Counted from the stretch's first letter, positions 18,097 to 27,984 are shown. The stretch: 64,000 bases of DNA from Pseudocitrobacter sp913778145 (GCA_035726825.1 JALNTX010000004.1:186001-250000), one strand, 5' to 3'. The notes: generated from the sequence alone by a model not told the origin. A program made the numbers and translations.

Positions 18097-19686
18097 ATGA
18101 GTCATCCCCTGCTTGAGATAGACAATCTTTCCATCGCCTTTCGCAACCAGGGCGTCACGCGCACGGTCGTCAGCGAGCTCTCTTTGCAGATAGACGCAGG
18201 CGAAACGCTGGCGCTGGTTGGGGAATCAGGATCGGGAAAAAGCGTCAGCGCGCTCTCCATTTTGCGCCTGCTGCCGCAGCCGCCGGTAAGCTATCCTGGC
18301 GGCGATATCCGTTTTCAGGGCGAATCCCTGCTGCATGCCAGCGAACAAACGCTTCGTGGTGTACGCGGTAACCGCATTGCAATGATTTTTCAGGAGCCGA
18401 TGGTTTCACTTAATCCATTGCATTCGCTGGAAAAACAGCTTTACGAGGTGCTCTCTCTGCACCGGGGGATGCGCAGAGAACCCGCGCGGGCGGAAATAGT
18501 CGATTGTCTGGACAGGGTTGGCATCCGTAACGCCGCTAAACGGCTGGCGGATTACCCGCATCAGCTCTCCGGCGGCGAACGCCAGCGCGTGATGATTGCC
18601 ATGGCATTGCTGACGCGCCCTGACCTGTTGATTGCCGATGAACCGACTACCGCGCTGGATGTGTCGGTACAGGCGCAAATCCTCGCCCTGCTGCGCGAGC
18701 TGAAGCGTGAGTTAAATATGGGCTTGTTGTTTATCACCCATAATCTGAGCATTGTGCGCAAGCTGGCTGACCGGGTGGCGGTGATGCAACAGGGACGCTG
18801 CGTTGAGCAGAATGGCGCTCAGGCGCTGTTTGCCGCGCCCGTTCACCCCTACACACGCAAGCTTCTCGATAGCGAGCCTTCTGGCTTGCCGGTTCCTTTA
18901 CCAGCGGATGCGGCTATATTGCTGGCAGTGAACGATCTTAGCGTCGAGTTCCCGATCCGTGAAGGCGTTCTGCGCCGCGTTGTTGATAACAATCGCGTCG
19001 TGAACAACGTCAGCTTTACTCTGCGTGCGGGTGAAACGCTCGGGCTGGTGGGAGAATCCGGCTCCGGCAAAAGCACCACCGGGCTGGCGCTGCTGCGGCT
19101 CATCGCCTCAAAAGGTGACATTCAGTTTGCCGGAGAAAGTCTTCAGGGCCGTAGCCGCAAGCAGCTCCTGCCGCTGCGCCATCGTATTCAGGTGGTCTTT
19201 CAGGATCCGAACTCGTCGCTTAACCCACGCCTTAACGCGCTACAGATCATTGAAGAAGGTTTGCGGGTGCACCATCCGGCCTTGTCGGCAGTCGACCGCG
19301 AGCAGCGCGTGATTGAGGCCATGCAGGAAGTGGGGTTAGATCCCGATACGCGACAACGTTATCCGGCGGAGTTTTCTGGCGGCCAGCGTCAACGTATCGC
19401 CATCGCTCGGGCGCTGATCCTGAAACCGGAATTGATCATCCTCGATGAACCCACGTCATCGCTCGATCGCACCGTTCAGGCGCAAATACTGGCGTTATTA
19501 AAAGGATTACAAGAGAAGTACCGGCTGGCCTATATTTTTATCAGCCACGACCTGCACGTGGTACGTTCGCTGTGTCATCAGGTCATTGTGCTGCGACAGG
19601 GGAAAGTCGTCGAACAGGGAGAGTGCCAGCGCGTTTTCGCTGCACCAGAGCAGGATTACACCCGTCAGCTCATTACGCTGAGCTGA
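18097..19686 (+). CDS. yejF: Peptide ABC transporter ATP-binding protein YejF
   Basis: Double-ATPase subunit: two complete ABC domains in one 529-residue chain. Domain 1 has Walker A GESGSGKS, signature LSGGERQR and Walker B LLIADEPTTALD; domain 2 has GESGSGKST, FSGGQRQR and LIILDEPTSSLD. The start at 18097 (MSHPLLEIDN) follows the yejE stop directly; an upstream in-frame ATG within yejE gives a non-family extension. Last gene of the operon. Confidence 0.96.
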   Translation: MSHPLLEIDNLSIAFRNQGVTRTVVSELSLQIDAGETLALVGESGSGKSVSALSILRLLPQPPVSYPGGDIRFQGESLLHASEQTLRGVRGNRIAMIFQEPMVSLNPLHSLEKQLYEVLSLHRGMRREPARAEIVDCLDRVGIRNAAKRLADYPHQLSGGERQRVMIAMALLTRPDLLIADEPTTALDVSVQAQILALLRELKRELNMGLLFITHNLSIVRKLADRVAVMQQGRCVEQNGAQALFAAPVHPYTRKLLDSEPSGLPVPLPADAAILLAVNDLSVEFPIREGVLRRVVDNNRVVNNVSFTLRAGETLGLVGESGSGKSTTGLALLRLIASKGDIQFAGESLQGRSRKQLLPLRHRIQVVFQDPNSSLNPRLNALQIIEEGLRVHHPALSAVDREQRVIEAMQEVGLDPDTRQRYPAEFSGGQRQRIAIARALILKPELIILDEPTSSLDRTVQAQILALLKGLQEKYRLAYIFISHDLHVVRSLCHQVIVLRQGKVVEQGECQRVFAAPEQDYTRQLITLS

Positions 19687-19689
19687 CGG

Positions 19690-20034
19690 TCAGAACGGAT
19701 TATTACCGGAAAACGTTTCGGCAATCGCCACGCCAAAATTTTTCAGACGGCAGGTTGCCGCGCATTCGTCCTGACGTTTTACAAACAGGCATGGCTCACC
19801 TTCACACTCCAGAACGGCGCTTTCCAGCGAGATATCTGATAACGCCTGGCTTAGCGTGTGCATTACCGGCCAGGCCTTATCGCCGTCCGGGCTCAGCAGC
19901 TTAAGGGCTACCAGCGCATTGTCACTGTTATCGCCGCTTTGCGGAATCGGTTCAACTCTGGAACCTGCGAAACCCGCCGCCCAGCGATAGTCCTGTGGCA
20001 GTCGATGTACTATTGAAAGCTGTAATGTGGTCAC
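19690..20034 (-). CDS. yejG: YejG family protein, unknown function
   Basis: 114-residue small protein conserved next to yejF in enterobacteria (MTTLQLSIVHRLPQ ... RLKNFGVAIAETFSGNNPF). It has no signal peptide or membrane segment and carries two cysteine pairs (ECEGEPC, CAATC). Function not established. Convergent with yejF with only three bases between stops. Confidence 0.9.
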   Translation of the reverse strand: MTTLQLSIVHRLPQDYRWAAGFAGSRVEPIPQSGDNSDNALVALKLLSPDGDKAWPVMHTLSQALSDISLESAVLECEGEPCLFVKRQDECAATCRLKNFGVAIAETFSGNNPF

Positions 20035-20374
20035 GATATTTCCCCGGAAGCAATTTACTTCACAATTATTTTACATCCATTTTAACACATTGTTGACAAA
20101 TCGTCCTACATCCAGAAAAAACGCCTGCAACTTACGGCTTATTCATTGACTGAGTGATTATTTTTGTCGCGACAAGCGAATTGGGTGATGCTTTTCGGCG
20201 CTATATGTACCCGTTTCTGTGATCTAACACAACCTTTTTATCTACAACAATGTGACTTTTTACATTATTAGATTTTACATAAAAGAAACATACATAAGTA
20301 CCACGAATAGTACTTCGGTTGATGTGCATCAAAAAAAAGGGGCGAAAAATCGCCCCTTTATCAAAAAGTTTGTA
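20035..20374. other. Intergenic region yejG-bcr
   Basis: 340 AT-rich bases. The yejG promoter must lie in the left part. At 20338-20359 a stem AAGGGGCGA / TCGCCCCTT flanked by A and T runs is a good terminator for bcr. No gene or small RNA recognised between. Confidence 0.7.
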
Positions 20375-21568
20375 CTACGCACACTTTCGCCGACGGCTGG
20401 CGTAGAGCAGGAAAAAGAGGGAGCAACTGGCGCACAGCCCAATGGAAAGAATCATCGGCCAGGCGGAGTTGAACGTTGCCAGCGACAGCAGCGCGCCAAT
20501 GATCGCGCCAATCCCGAAGCGGAAGGTTCCGGCAAGCGACGACGCCGTGCCTGCCATGTGCGGAAACTCATCGAGAATGACCGCCATCGCGTTTGAGGAA
20601 ACCATCGACACGCAGCCCACGAATACCGCAATACCGAGTACCAGCGACCAGAATCCGACGTCCAGCAGCGCGCACGCCACCATCCACACCGCCATAGCAA
20701 ACTGTACAAACAGCCCGGCGCGGAACATGTTTAATGCCCCTACCCGACGCACAATACGGCTGTTGATGGTAGTCATGATGAACAGGAAAACGATATTCAG
20801 CGCGAAGTAGTAGCCAAAATGCTGAGGCGAAACATGGTTAAGCTCAATATAAACAAACGGCCCGGCGCTCAAAAACGAGAACATCGCGGCAAAGCTAAAA
20901 CCGCTCGCCAGCATGTAAGAGAGCACGCGTTTGTGGCGGAACAGCGAGGCGAAGTTACCCAGCACCGTGCGCAAATGAAACTTCTGCCGCTTTTCTACCG
21001 GCAGTGTTTCCGAAATAAAGAACCAGATAGCCAGCGATGCCAGAATCGCCGCCGCGGCGAGGATCCAAAAAATCGAGCGCCAGCTGAACCAGACCAACAC
21101 TGCGCCACCCGCCATGGGAGCCACCAGCGGCGCGATGGTCGTCACCAGCATGACAAACGACATCATCCTTGAGAATTCTTCTTTAGGATAGATATCGCGC
21201 ATCAGGGCGTTAATCACCACGCTTGCCGCCGCGGCCGCCAGGCCATGGAAAAAGCGCATTACAATAAGCTGATCGATGCTTTTTGACAGCGCACAGGCAA
21301 TGGCGGCAACCGCAAAAATCAGCGTGCCGCCAAGAATAACCGGCTTGCGGCCAAGACTATCGGCCATCGGCCCGTACAGCAACTGGCCGACAGCAAACCC
21401 CAGAATGTAGGTGCTGAGTGTCATCTGCGCGCTACCGGCCGGTACGCCAAACTGTTGTGAAATAACCGGCAGCGCCGGGAGATACATATCAATAGAAAGC
21501 GGCATCAGCATGGCCAACAGGCCAAGGATAAACACAATATTGAATGACGAAGGCTGCCTGAATGTCAC
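20375..21568 (-). CDS. bcr: Bicyclomycin/multidrug efflux MFS transporter Bcr
   Basis: Proton-driven drug exporter (bicyclomycin, sulfonamides; also cysteine export in E. coli). 397 residues with about twelve membrane segments; motif A as GPMADSLGRKPVILGG after TM2 and the conserved block VVINALMRDIYPKEEFSRMM. Starts at GTG 21568 after GAGGTAACTT, giving the family N-terminus (MTFRQPSSFNIVFILG). Fourteen bases downstream of rsuA, so probably co-transcribed, as in E. coli. Confidence 0.95.
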   Translation of the reverse strand: MTFRQPSSFNIVFILGLLAMLMPLSIDMYLPALPVISQQFGVPAGSAQMTLSTYILGFAVGQLLYGPMADSLGRKPVILGGTLIFAVAAIACALSKSIDQLIVMRFFHGLAAAAASVVINALMRDIYPKEEFSRMMSFVMLVTTIAPLVAPMAGGAVLVWFSWRSIFWILAAAAILASLAIWFFISETLPVEKRQKFHLRTVLGNFASLFRHKRVLSYMLASGFSFAAMFSFLSAGPFVYIELNHVSPQHFGYYFALNIVFLFIMTTINSRIVRRVGALNMFRAGLFVQFAMAVWMVACALLDVGFWSLVLGIAVFVGCVSMVSSNAMAVILDEFPHMAGTASSLAGTFRFGIGAIIGALLSLATFNSAWPMILSIGLCASCSLFFLLYASRRRKCA

Positions 21569-21582
21569 AAGTTACCTCTATG

Positions 21583-22290
21583 TTAGCGCGGCGGGAGGCC
21601 GACGCTGGCGATTTCTTCTTCGGTTAACGGACGGTATTCGCCCGGCTCTAGAGAGTCGTCGAGCGCAATCTCACCGATACGTTCACGATGCAGCCCCACC
21701 ACGTGGTTACCTACGGCGGCAAACATACGTTTCACCTGGTGATAACGGCCTTCACTGATAGTCAGTCGCACCTGCGTCGGGGTAATCACTTCCAGCACTG
21801 CGGGTTTGGTGAGATCTTTCTCGTTGTGCAGTTGAACGCCTTTGGCGAACTGCTCAGCGGTATCGTCGCTGACCGGGTTTTCCAGGGTCACGAGATAGGT
21901 TTTTTCGCAGTGGTGGCGCGGTGAAGTGATGCGATGCGACCACTGGCCGTCATCGGTCATCAGCACCAGACCGGTGGTGTCGATATCCAGACGACCGGCA
22001 GCATGGAGTTTGTGCGCCACGGGTTCATCAAGGAAATAGAGCACGGTAGGATGATCCGGGTCGTCGGTTGAGCAGACATACCCTTCCGGTTTGTTGAGCA
22101 TAAAGTAGCGCGGGCCGTGCTGCTGGGCCAGAGGGTTCCCCTCGTAAGCCACCTCATGTTCAGGAAGCAGTTTAAACGCCGTATCTCGCACAATTTCGCC
22201 ATCCACGGTGATGTGGTTGCCGCGGATTTGACGCCCGGCAATAGCACGGCTGACGCCGAGTTGCTGAGCGATAAACTTATCAAGTCGCAT
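21583..22290 (-). CDS. rsuA: 16S rRNA pseudouridine(516) synthase RsuA
   Basis: Converts U516 of 16S rRNA to pseudouridine. 235 residues: N-terminal S4 RNA-binding domain (MRLDKFIAQQLGVSR), then the RsuA-type catalytic domain with HAAGRLDIDTTGLVL carrying the nucleophile Asp102, and GRYHQVKRMF. Start set at MRLDKF, the family start; an upstream extension of 29 codons is unlike homologues and would run into the repeat at 22361. Confidence 0.95.
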   Translation of the reverse strand: MRLDKFIAQQLGVSRAIAGRQIRGNHITVDGEIVRDTAFKLLPEHEVAYEGNPLAQQHGPRYFMLNKPEGYVCSTDDPDHPTVLYFLDEPVAHKLHAAGRLDIDTTGLVLMTDDGQWSHRITSPRHHCEKTYLVTLENPVSDDTAEQFAKGVQLHNEKDLTKPAVLEVITPTQVRLTISEGRYHQVKRMFAAVGNHVVGLHRERIGEIALDDSLEPGEYRPLTEEEIASVGLPPR

Positions 22291-22360
22291 GAAAATTTTT
22301 AGCCTGTATGATGCCGGGTGTCGGGCAACGCGCCCGAAAAATGGAGTAACAACAATCGAG

Positions 22361-22452
22361 TATAGACTCAAAATCATTCGAGTTGCTTCAAGGCGGCAAA
22401 GATGTGAACGCGTGCAGCCAACGCAGAAGCAGCTTGAAGGATGAAGAGTATA
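22361..22452. repeat. Short MITE-like inverted repeat
   Basis: About 92 bp bounded by TATA, with imperfect inverted arms: left arm TATAGACTCAAAATCATTCG followed by AGTTGCTTCAAGGCGGC, right arm GCCAACGCAGAAGCAGC followed by TTGAAGGATGAAGAGTATA. The arms resemble an enterobacterial repeat I remember with ends of the type TATACTC...TTCAAG. It sits in the rsuA-radD divergent promoter region. Confidence 0.6.
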
Positions 22453-22526
22453 ACGGGGTTGTTATACCACTCAAGAGAAAAGATTCGTGGCATACTAATC
22501 GCGAGCAAAACCAATAAACGAGCCTC

Positions 22527-24287
22527 ATGACTTTTACACTTCGCCCTTATCAGCAGGAAGCCGTCGACGCCACCCTTAACCACTTTCGCCGACATAAACA
22601 CCCTGCCGTCATTGTGCTGCCTACCGGCGCAGGCAAAAGCCTGGTCATTGCCGAACTGGCAAGGCTGGCGCGTGGACGTGTGTTAGTACTTGCACATGTT
22701 AAGGAACTGGTCGCACAGAACCACGCCAAATATTGCGCGCTGGGCCTGGAGGCCGATATCTACGCGGCGGGCCTGAAGAAAAAAGAGAGCCACGGCAAAG
22801 TAGTGTTTGGCAGCGTGCAGTCCGTCGCGCGCAATCTGGACCATTTTCAGAGCGAGTTTTCGCTGCTGATCGTCGATGAATGCCACCGCATTAGCGATAA
22901 TGACGACAGCCAGTACCAGCAAATCCTTACTCACCTGAAGAGTGTGAACCCCACCGTGCGCCTGTTAGGGCTGACCGCCACGCCCTTCCGCCTGGGAAAA
23001 GGCTGGATTTATCAGTTCCACTATCACGGTATGGTACGCGGCGATGAAAAAGCGCTTTTCCGTGACTGTATTTATGAACTGCCGCTGCGTTATATGATCA
23101 AACACGGGTATCTTACGCCGCCGGAGCAGCTCGATATGCCGGTGGTACAGTACGATTTCAGCCGACTGCAGGCCAACAGCAACGGGCTATTCAGCGAGGC
23201 GGATCTTAATCGTGAACTGAAGCAGCAAAAACGTATCACGCCGCACATCATCAGCCAGATTGAGGAGTTTGCTCAGGACCGCAAAGGGGTGATGATTTTC
23301 GCTGCCACCGTTGAGCATGCGCGCGAAATCACCGGCCTGCTCCCTGCCAACGATGCGGCACTGATCACCGGCGAGACGCCAGGCCCACAGCGCGATGAAC
23401 TCATCGAAGCCTTCAAAGCGCAGAAGTTTCGTTATCTGGTGAACGTGTCGGTATTAACCACCGGCTTTGACGCTCCACATGTCGATCTCATCGCAATTCT
23501 GCGGCCAACCGAATCAGTAAGTCTTTACCAACAAATTGTGGGCCGCGGCCTGCGCCTGTCGCCGGGCAAAACAGACTGCCTGATTCTGGACTACGCCGGA
23601 AACCCTCACGACCTCTACGCCCCGGAAATCGGCGCACCAAAAGGTAAAAGTGACAACGTGCCGGTCCAGGTTTTTTGCCCAGGCTGCGGCTTTGCCAATA
23701 CCTTCTGGGGCAAAACCACCGCCGACGGCACGCTGATTGAACATTTTGGCCGCCGCTGTCAGGGTTGGCTGGAAGATGACGACGGTAACCGTGAACAGTG
23801 CGACTACCGCTTCCGCTTCAAAAACTGTCCGCAGTGTAATGCTGAAAACGATATCGCCGCCCGCCGCTGTCGGGAGTGCGACACGGTACTGGTTGACCCG
23901 GATGATATGCTGAAAGCGGCACTGAAGCTAAAAGATGCGCTGGTGCTACGCTGTAGCGGCATGGTGCTTCAGCACGGCGCAGATGATAAAGGCGCGTGGC
24001 TTAAAATCACCTACTACGATGAAGACGGCGCCGATGTCAGTGAGCGCTTCCGTCTGCACACGCCCGCGCAGCGTACCGCCTTTGAGCAACTGTTTATGCG
24101 CCCGCATACCCGCACGCCGGGTGTGCCGCTGCGCTGGATTACGCCCGCCGATATTCTTGCTCAGCAGGCGCTGTTGCGTCACCCCGATTTCGTCGTCGCG
24201 CGTAAAAAGGGGCAGTTCTGGCAGGTGCGCGAGAAAGTTTTTGATTACGAAGGACGCTTCCGTCGCGCCAACGAATTACGCGGATAA
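22527..24287 (+). CDS. radD: DNA repair helicase-like ATPase RadD (YejH)
   Basis: Superfamily 2 ATPase that works with RecA and SSB in double-strand break repair and recombination. 586 residues, equal to E. coli RadD. Q-like motif LRPYQQEAVDA, Walker A LPTGAGKSLV (about 31-38), DECH box VDECHR, motif III LTATP, helicase C domain with TTGFDAPHVDL and QIVGRGLRLSPGK, then a four-cysteine zinc region (CPGCGFANTF ... CPQCNAEN ... CRECDT). Confidence 0.94.
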   Translation: MTFTLRPYQQEAVDATLNHFRRHKHPAVIVLPTGAGKSLVIAELARLARGRVLVLAHVKELVAQNHAKYCALGLEADIYAAGLKKKESHGKVVFGSVQSVARNLDHFQSEFSLLIVDECHRISDNDDSQYQQILTHLKSVNPTVRLLGLTATPFRLGKGWIYQFHYHGMVRGDEKALFRDCIYELPLRYMIKHGYLTPPEQLDMPVVQYDFSRLQANSNGLFSEADLNRELKQQKRITPHIISQIEEFAQDRKGVMIFAATVEHAREITGLLPANDAALITGETPGPQRDELIEAFKAQKFRYLVNVSVLTTGFDAPHVDLIAILRPTESVSLYQQIVGRGLRLSPGKTDCLILDYAGNPHDLYAPEIGAPKGKSDNVPVQVFCPGCGFANTFWGKTTADGTLIEHFGRRCQGWLEDDDGNREQCDYRFRFKNCPQCNAENDIAARRCRECDTVLVDPDDMLKAALKLKDALVLRCSGMVLQHGADDKGAWLKITYYDEDGADVSERFRLHTPAQRTAFEQLFMRPHTRTPGVPLRWITPADILAQQALLRHPDFVVARKKGQFWQVREKVFDYEGRFRRANELRG

Positions 24288-24364
24288 ACGCGCTTTTGAT
24301 TGATGCGGCGCGCATTTAAGTATAAAATGCCGCCCGCTTTCACATCCGTGGAGCAGATCATTTG

Positions 24365-24390
24365 CCTGCTGCTGGGTCGCCTGTAGCAGG
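24365..24390 (+). promoter_or_regulatory. Possible L25 leader hairpin of rplY
   Basis: CCTGCT (24365-24370) pairs with AGCAGG (24385-24390) about 20 bases before the rplY start. Autoregulatory leaders have been described for L25 in gammaproteobacteria; I assign this by position and hairpin only. A likely -10 element TATAAA lies near 24321. Confidence 0.45.
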
Positions 24391-24410
24391 AATAATTAAG
24401 AGAGATTTCA

Positions 24411-24695
24411 ATGTTTACTATCAATGCAGAAGTACGTAAAGAGCAGGGTAAGGGTGCGAGCCGCCGCCTGCGCGCAGCTAACAAGTTCCCGGCTATCATC
24501 TATGGTGGCGAAGCTGCTCCGGTTGCAATCGAACTGGATCACGACAAACTGTGGAACATGCAGGACAAAGCTGAGTTTTACGCAGAAGTTGTTACCATCG
24601 TAATCGATGGCAAAGAAGAAAAAGTGAAAGTTCAGGCTGTACAGCGTCACGCTTACAAACCGAAACTGTCTCACATCGACTTCGTTCGCGCGTAA
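24411..24695 (+). CDS. rplY: 50S ribosomal protein L25
   Basis: 5S rRNA-binding ribosomal protein, 94 residues, the short enterobacterial form without the CTC C-terminal domain. Shows MFTINAEVRKEQGKGASRRL and the conserved PAIIYGG loop. AGAGAG ribosome site and its own terminator. Codon use looks highly optimised (for example CTG, CGT, AAA), as expected for a ribosomal gene. Confidence 0.98.
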   Translation: MFTINAEVRKEQGKGASRRLRAANKFPAIIYGGEAAPVAIELDHDKLWNMQDKAEFYAEVVTIVIDGKEEKVKVQAVQRHAYKPKLSHIDFVRA

Positions 24696-24714
24696 TCGCT
24701 GACAAGTTGTGAAG

Positions 24715-24739
24715 AAGCCCCGCATTGCGGGGCTTTTTT
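24715..24739 (+). terminator. Terminator after rplY
   Basis: AAGCCCCGC-ATT-GCGGGGCTT followed by TTTT; lies between convergent rplY and yejK. Confidence 0.92.
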
Positions 24740-24750
24740 GTGCGCGCCGT

Positions 24751-25755
24751 TTATTTACCACCCACGCGACGCTGAAGCTGATCGCGCAGATTCGGCGGCG
24801 TGCCTTTAATGGTCAGCGTATCCGTTGCCGGATCCCAGAAAATACGCTCGCCCAGCAGCATGGAGTCGAAGTTAATCGTCAACCCGCCGCCGCTTCCGGC
24901 AAACTTCGTTAGCTGACGTAAAGTGCTCCGGTCCGCCGGGAAGCTCTCTTCCAGCTCATACCCTTTTTCAGCCGTAAATTCGCTAAAGCTTACTTCGCTG
25001 ACGCCGGAAATCTCTTTGGAGAGTGATTCCAGTTCAATCTCCTCGCCCGCCTGCAACTGCTCGTTGCAGTAGTCGTAAACCTGCTTACGCACGGTCTGAC
25101 GCTCGTTTTTATCGAGCTGTGCTTCGGCGGAGAAATCGTCCAGCGCCTGCAACAGGCCACGGTTTTGCACTTTGGCGTTCAACCCTTCGCTGGCACCGAG
25201 GAAATCCATGAAGAAATCCGCGACCTTACGCCCTACTCGCCCTTTCAGGAACGTCAGGTAACGGGTCGATTCCGGGTTAGTCTCCCACTCGGTTAAATCG
25301 ATACGCGCCACGATATCCGCATGATTGATATCGAGATAATGTGTAGAGCTTATATCCAGCTGTTCGTTTACGCGCATGCTGCTGAGGTTATTCAATACCG
25401 CCACCAGCAGGTATTCCACCGCCAGATAACGATAATGACAAAACAGCACAATGCCGCCATCCGCAAACGGATATTTTGCCAGTTCATCTCGTAGACGCCC
25501 GGTCGCCGCCCGGCTGAACGCCAGAAAATCTTCTTCGCCCTGACGCTGCAGACGCAACGCCTGCGCCAGCTCGCTTTCTTCGTTAAACAGCCCGTAGGCC
25601 TTATTTTTAGCGCTGTAGACCCGATGCAGTTCCGCCATCATTTCTTCGACGGGCGCAGTGGGTTCCAGCAGCGAATCACGCAGTACCAGTTCAAGCGTCT
25701 GCTCATCGCGTTTGATAAGCTGGTGCAGCGCAATCTGGTCGATATCCAGACTCAT
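24751..25755 (-). CDS. yejK: Nucleoid-associated protein YejK (NdpA)
   Basis: Abundant nucleoid-associated protein reported to interact with topoisomerases in E. coli. 334 residues (MSLDIDQIALHQLIKRDEQ ... GTPPNLRDQLQRRVGGK). The start at 25755 follows AAAGGAGAG; a much longer open frame upstream encodes nothing family-like. Divergent from yejL. Confidence 0.95.
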   Translation of the reverse strand: MSLDIDQIALHQLIKRDEQTLELVLRDSLLEPTAPVEEMMAELHRVYSAKNKAYGLFNEESELAQALRLQRQGEEDFLAFSRAATGRLRDELAKYPFADGGIVLFCHYRYLAVEYLLVAVLNNLSSMRVNEQLDISSTHYLDINHADIVARIDLTEWETNPESTRYLTFLKGRVGRKVADFFMDFLGASEGLNAKVQNRGLLQALDDFSAEAQLDKNERQTVRKQVYDYCNEQLQAGEEIELESLSKEISGVSEVSFSEFTAEKGYELEESFPADRSTLRQLTKFAGSGGGLTINFDSMLLGERIFWDPATDTLTIKGTPPNLRDQLQRRVGGK

Positions 25756-25941
25756 GTTAAACTCTCCTTTTAGATCGGGTGTATTCAACCACCCCTTAGG
25801 CTGCTGTGCAACTTGCTCTTTCTTCCGATGCGCTATCCTTTCATCCATGAGGAAAGGATGACGTTTAAGGCGAAAAAATGCGGAAAAAATGCTGGTGCTA
25901 CGGTAATATATTGCCCTTCCATATATAGACAGATTTGATTT

Positions 25942-26169
25942 ATGCCACAACAATCCCGCTACAGTGATGAACACGTTGAACAACTGCTCAGTGAACTGGT
26001 CAACGTACTGGAACAACACAAGACTCCAACAGACCTCTCTTTGATGGTTCTGGGGAATATGGTGACGAACCTGATTAACAGCAGCGTCGCCCCGGCTCAG
26101 CGCCAGGCTATCGCCCGCTCGTTTGCTCAGGCGTTACAGTCTTCGATTAACGACGACCCGGCGCACTAA
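25942..26169 (+). CDS. yejL: UPF0352 family protein YejL
   Basis: 75-residue all-helical protein of unknown function (MPQQSRYSDEHVEQLLSELV ... FAQALQSSINDDPAH). Conserved directly before yejM throughout enterobacteria; 19 bases separate its stop from the yejM start, so co-transcription is likely. Confidence 0.93.
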   Translation: MPQQSRYSDEHVEQLLSELVNVLEQHKTPTDLSLMVLGNMVTNLINSSVAPAQRQAIARSFAQALQSSINDDPAH

Positions 26170-26188
26170 GGGATACACACAACAGTTT

Positions 26189-27949
26189 ATGGTGACTCAT
26201 CGTCAGCCCTACCGAGAAAAAGTCTCCCAGATGGTTAGCTGGGGGCACTGGTTTGCTATGTTCAACATGTTGTTGGCCATGGTGCTCGGCAGCCGCTATC
26301 TTTTTGTTGCCGACTGGCCGACAACGCTTACCGGTCGCGTCTACTCGTACCTGAGCCTTGTCGGGCATTTCAGCTTTCTGGTGTTCGCCGTCTATCTGCT
26401 GATTCTCTTTCCGCTGACGTTTATCGTCGGCTCGCAGCGGTTAATGCGGTTCCTGTCCGCGATTCTGGCGACCGCCGGAATGACGCTGCTGCTTATCGAT
26501 ACCGAAGTATTCACCCGCTTCCACCTGCACCTTAACCCAGTGGTGTGGGAGCTGGTTATCAACCCGGACCAAAACGAAATGGCCCGCGACTGGCAGCTGA
26601 TGTTTATCAGCGTGCCGGTGATATTACTTATCGAAATGCTGTTCGCCACCTGGAGCTGGCAAAAACTGCGCAGTCTGATGCGCCGACGCCGCTATTTCCG
26701 CCCCGTCGCCTGGCTCTTTTTTGTGTCGTTTATCGCCTCACACGTGATGTACATCTGGGCGGATGCCAACTTTTATCGCCCGATTACCATGCAGAAAGCG
26801 AATCTGCCGCTCTCTTATCCGATGACCGCGCGCCGCTTCCTGGAAAAACATGGCCTGCTGGATGCGCAGGATTACCAGCGTCGTCTGGTTGAGCAAGGCG
26901 ATCCGGAAGCCGTATCGGTACAATACCCGCTGAGCGAACTGCGCTATCGCGATATGGGCGCTGGGCAAAACGTTCTGCTGATCACCGTCGATGGCCTGAA
27001 CTACTCTCGCTTCGAAAAACAGATGCCTTCTCTGGCCCAGTTCGCCGGTGAAAACGTTAACTTTACCCAGCATATGAGCTCAGGTAACACAGCAGACAAC
27101 GGTACCTTTGGCCTGTTCTATGGTATCTCCCCGGCGTATATGGATGGCGTGCTTTCCGCGCGTATCCCGGCGGCGCTGATCACTGCGCTTAACCAGCAGG
27201 GTTATCAGTTGGGCCTGTTCTCGTCTGATGGTTTCAGTAGCCCAGTTTACCGACAAGCCCTGCTGTCAGACTTCTCCCTGCCGCCGAGCAAATCGCAGAA
27301 CGACGAGCAAACAGCGAACCAGTGGATTAACTGGCTGGGCCGCTACGCGCAGGAAGAAAACCGTTGGTTCTCATGGGTTTCCTTTAACGGCACCAATCTC
27401 GATAATAGCCAGCAGCAAGGCTTCACCCGCCGTTACGCTGCGGCGGCTGCCGATGTGGATACGCAAATTAACCGTGTGCTGAGCGCCCTGCGCGACTCCG
27501 GCAAGCTGGATAGCACGGTGGTGATTATTACCGCCGGGCATGGCGTACCGCTGGGCGATGAACGTGAGCAGTTCGACTGGTCACGCGCGCGGCTACAGGT
27601 TCCGTTGGTCGTCCACTGGCCGGGCACCCCTGCACAGCGTATTAGTGCACTGACTGAGCATAAAGACGTGATGACCACCCTGATGCAACGTCTGCTGCAC
27701 GTCAGCACGCCAGCCAATGAATACTCGCAGGGGCAGGACCTCTTTAGCGCCATGCGCCGCCACATCTGGGTGACTGCTGCAGATAACAATACGCTGGCCA
27801 TTACGACGCCGCACTTCACCGTGGTCCTGGACCACAATGGCCATTACCAGACATGGAACAGCGACGGCGAGAAAGAGCGCGAGCAGAAACCGCAGTTAAG
27901 CCTGTTGCTGCAAGTGCTGACCGAGGAAAAACGATTCATCGCTAACTGA
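26189..27949 (+). CDS. yejM: LPS biosynthesis regulator LapC/PbgA (YejM)
   Basis: Essential inner-membrane protein that senses periplasmic-leaflet LPS and controls LpxC proteolysis through LapB-FtsH; earlier named PbgA for cardiolipin binding. 586 residues: five N-terminal membrane segments (roughly 18-240), a linker, and a periplasmic sulfatase-like domain with NVLLITVDGLNYSRF and GNTADNGTFGLFYG. Start at MVTHRQPYREKVSQ, the family N-terminus; the upstream in-frame ATG lies inside yejL and was rejected. Confidence 0.95.
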   Translation: MVTHRQPYREKVSQMVSWGHWFAMFNMLLAMVLGSRYLFVADWPTTLTGRVYSYLSLVGHFSFLVFAVYLLILFPLTFIVGSQRLMRFLSAILATAGMTLLLIDTEVFTRFHLHLNPVVWELVINPDQNEMARDWQLMFISVPVILLIEMLFATWSWQKLRSLMRRRRYFRPVAWLFFVSFIASHVMYIWADANFYRPITMQKANLPLSYPMTARRFLEKHGLLDAQDYQRRLVEQGDPEAVSVQYPLSELRYRDMGAGQNVLLITVDGLNYSRFEKQMPSLAQFAGENVNFTQHMSSGNTADNGTFGLFYGISPAYMDGVLSARIPAALITALNQQGYQLGLFSSDGFSSPVYRQALLSDFSLPPSKSQNDEQTANQWINWLGRYAQEENRWFSWVSFNGTNLDNSQQQGFTRRYAAAAADVDTQINRVLSALRDSGKLDSTVVIITAGHGVPLGDEREQFDWSRARLQVPLVVHWPGTPAQRISALTEHKDVMTTLMQRLLHVSTPANEYSQGQDLFSAMRRHIWVTAADNNTLAITTPHFTVVLDHNGHYQTWNSDGEKEREQKPQLSLLLQVLTEEKRFIAN

Positions 27950-27984
27950 TTGATTATTTATACATCAATCGCGCGTTCGCTGGC

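Noticed and set aside
26123..26188. Longer YejM start inside yejL
   Set aside because: The extra 22 residues lie in another frame of yejL and are absent from the family; MVTHRQPYREK is the known N-terminus.
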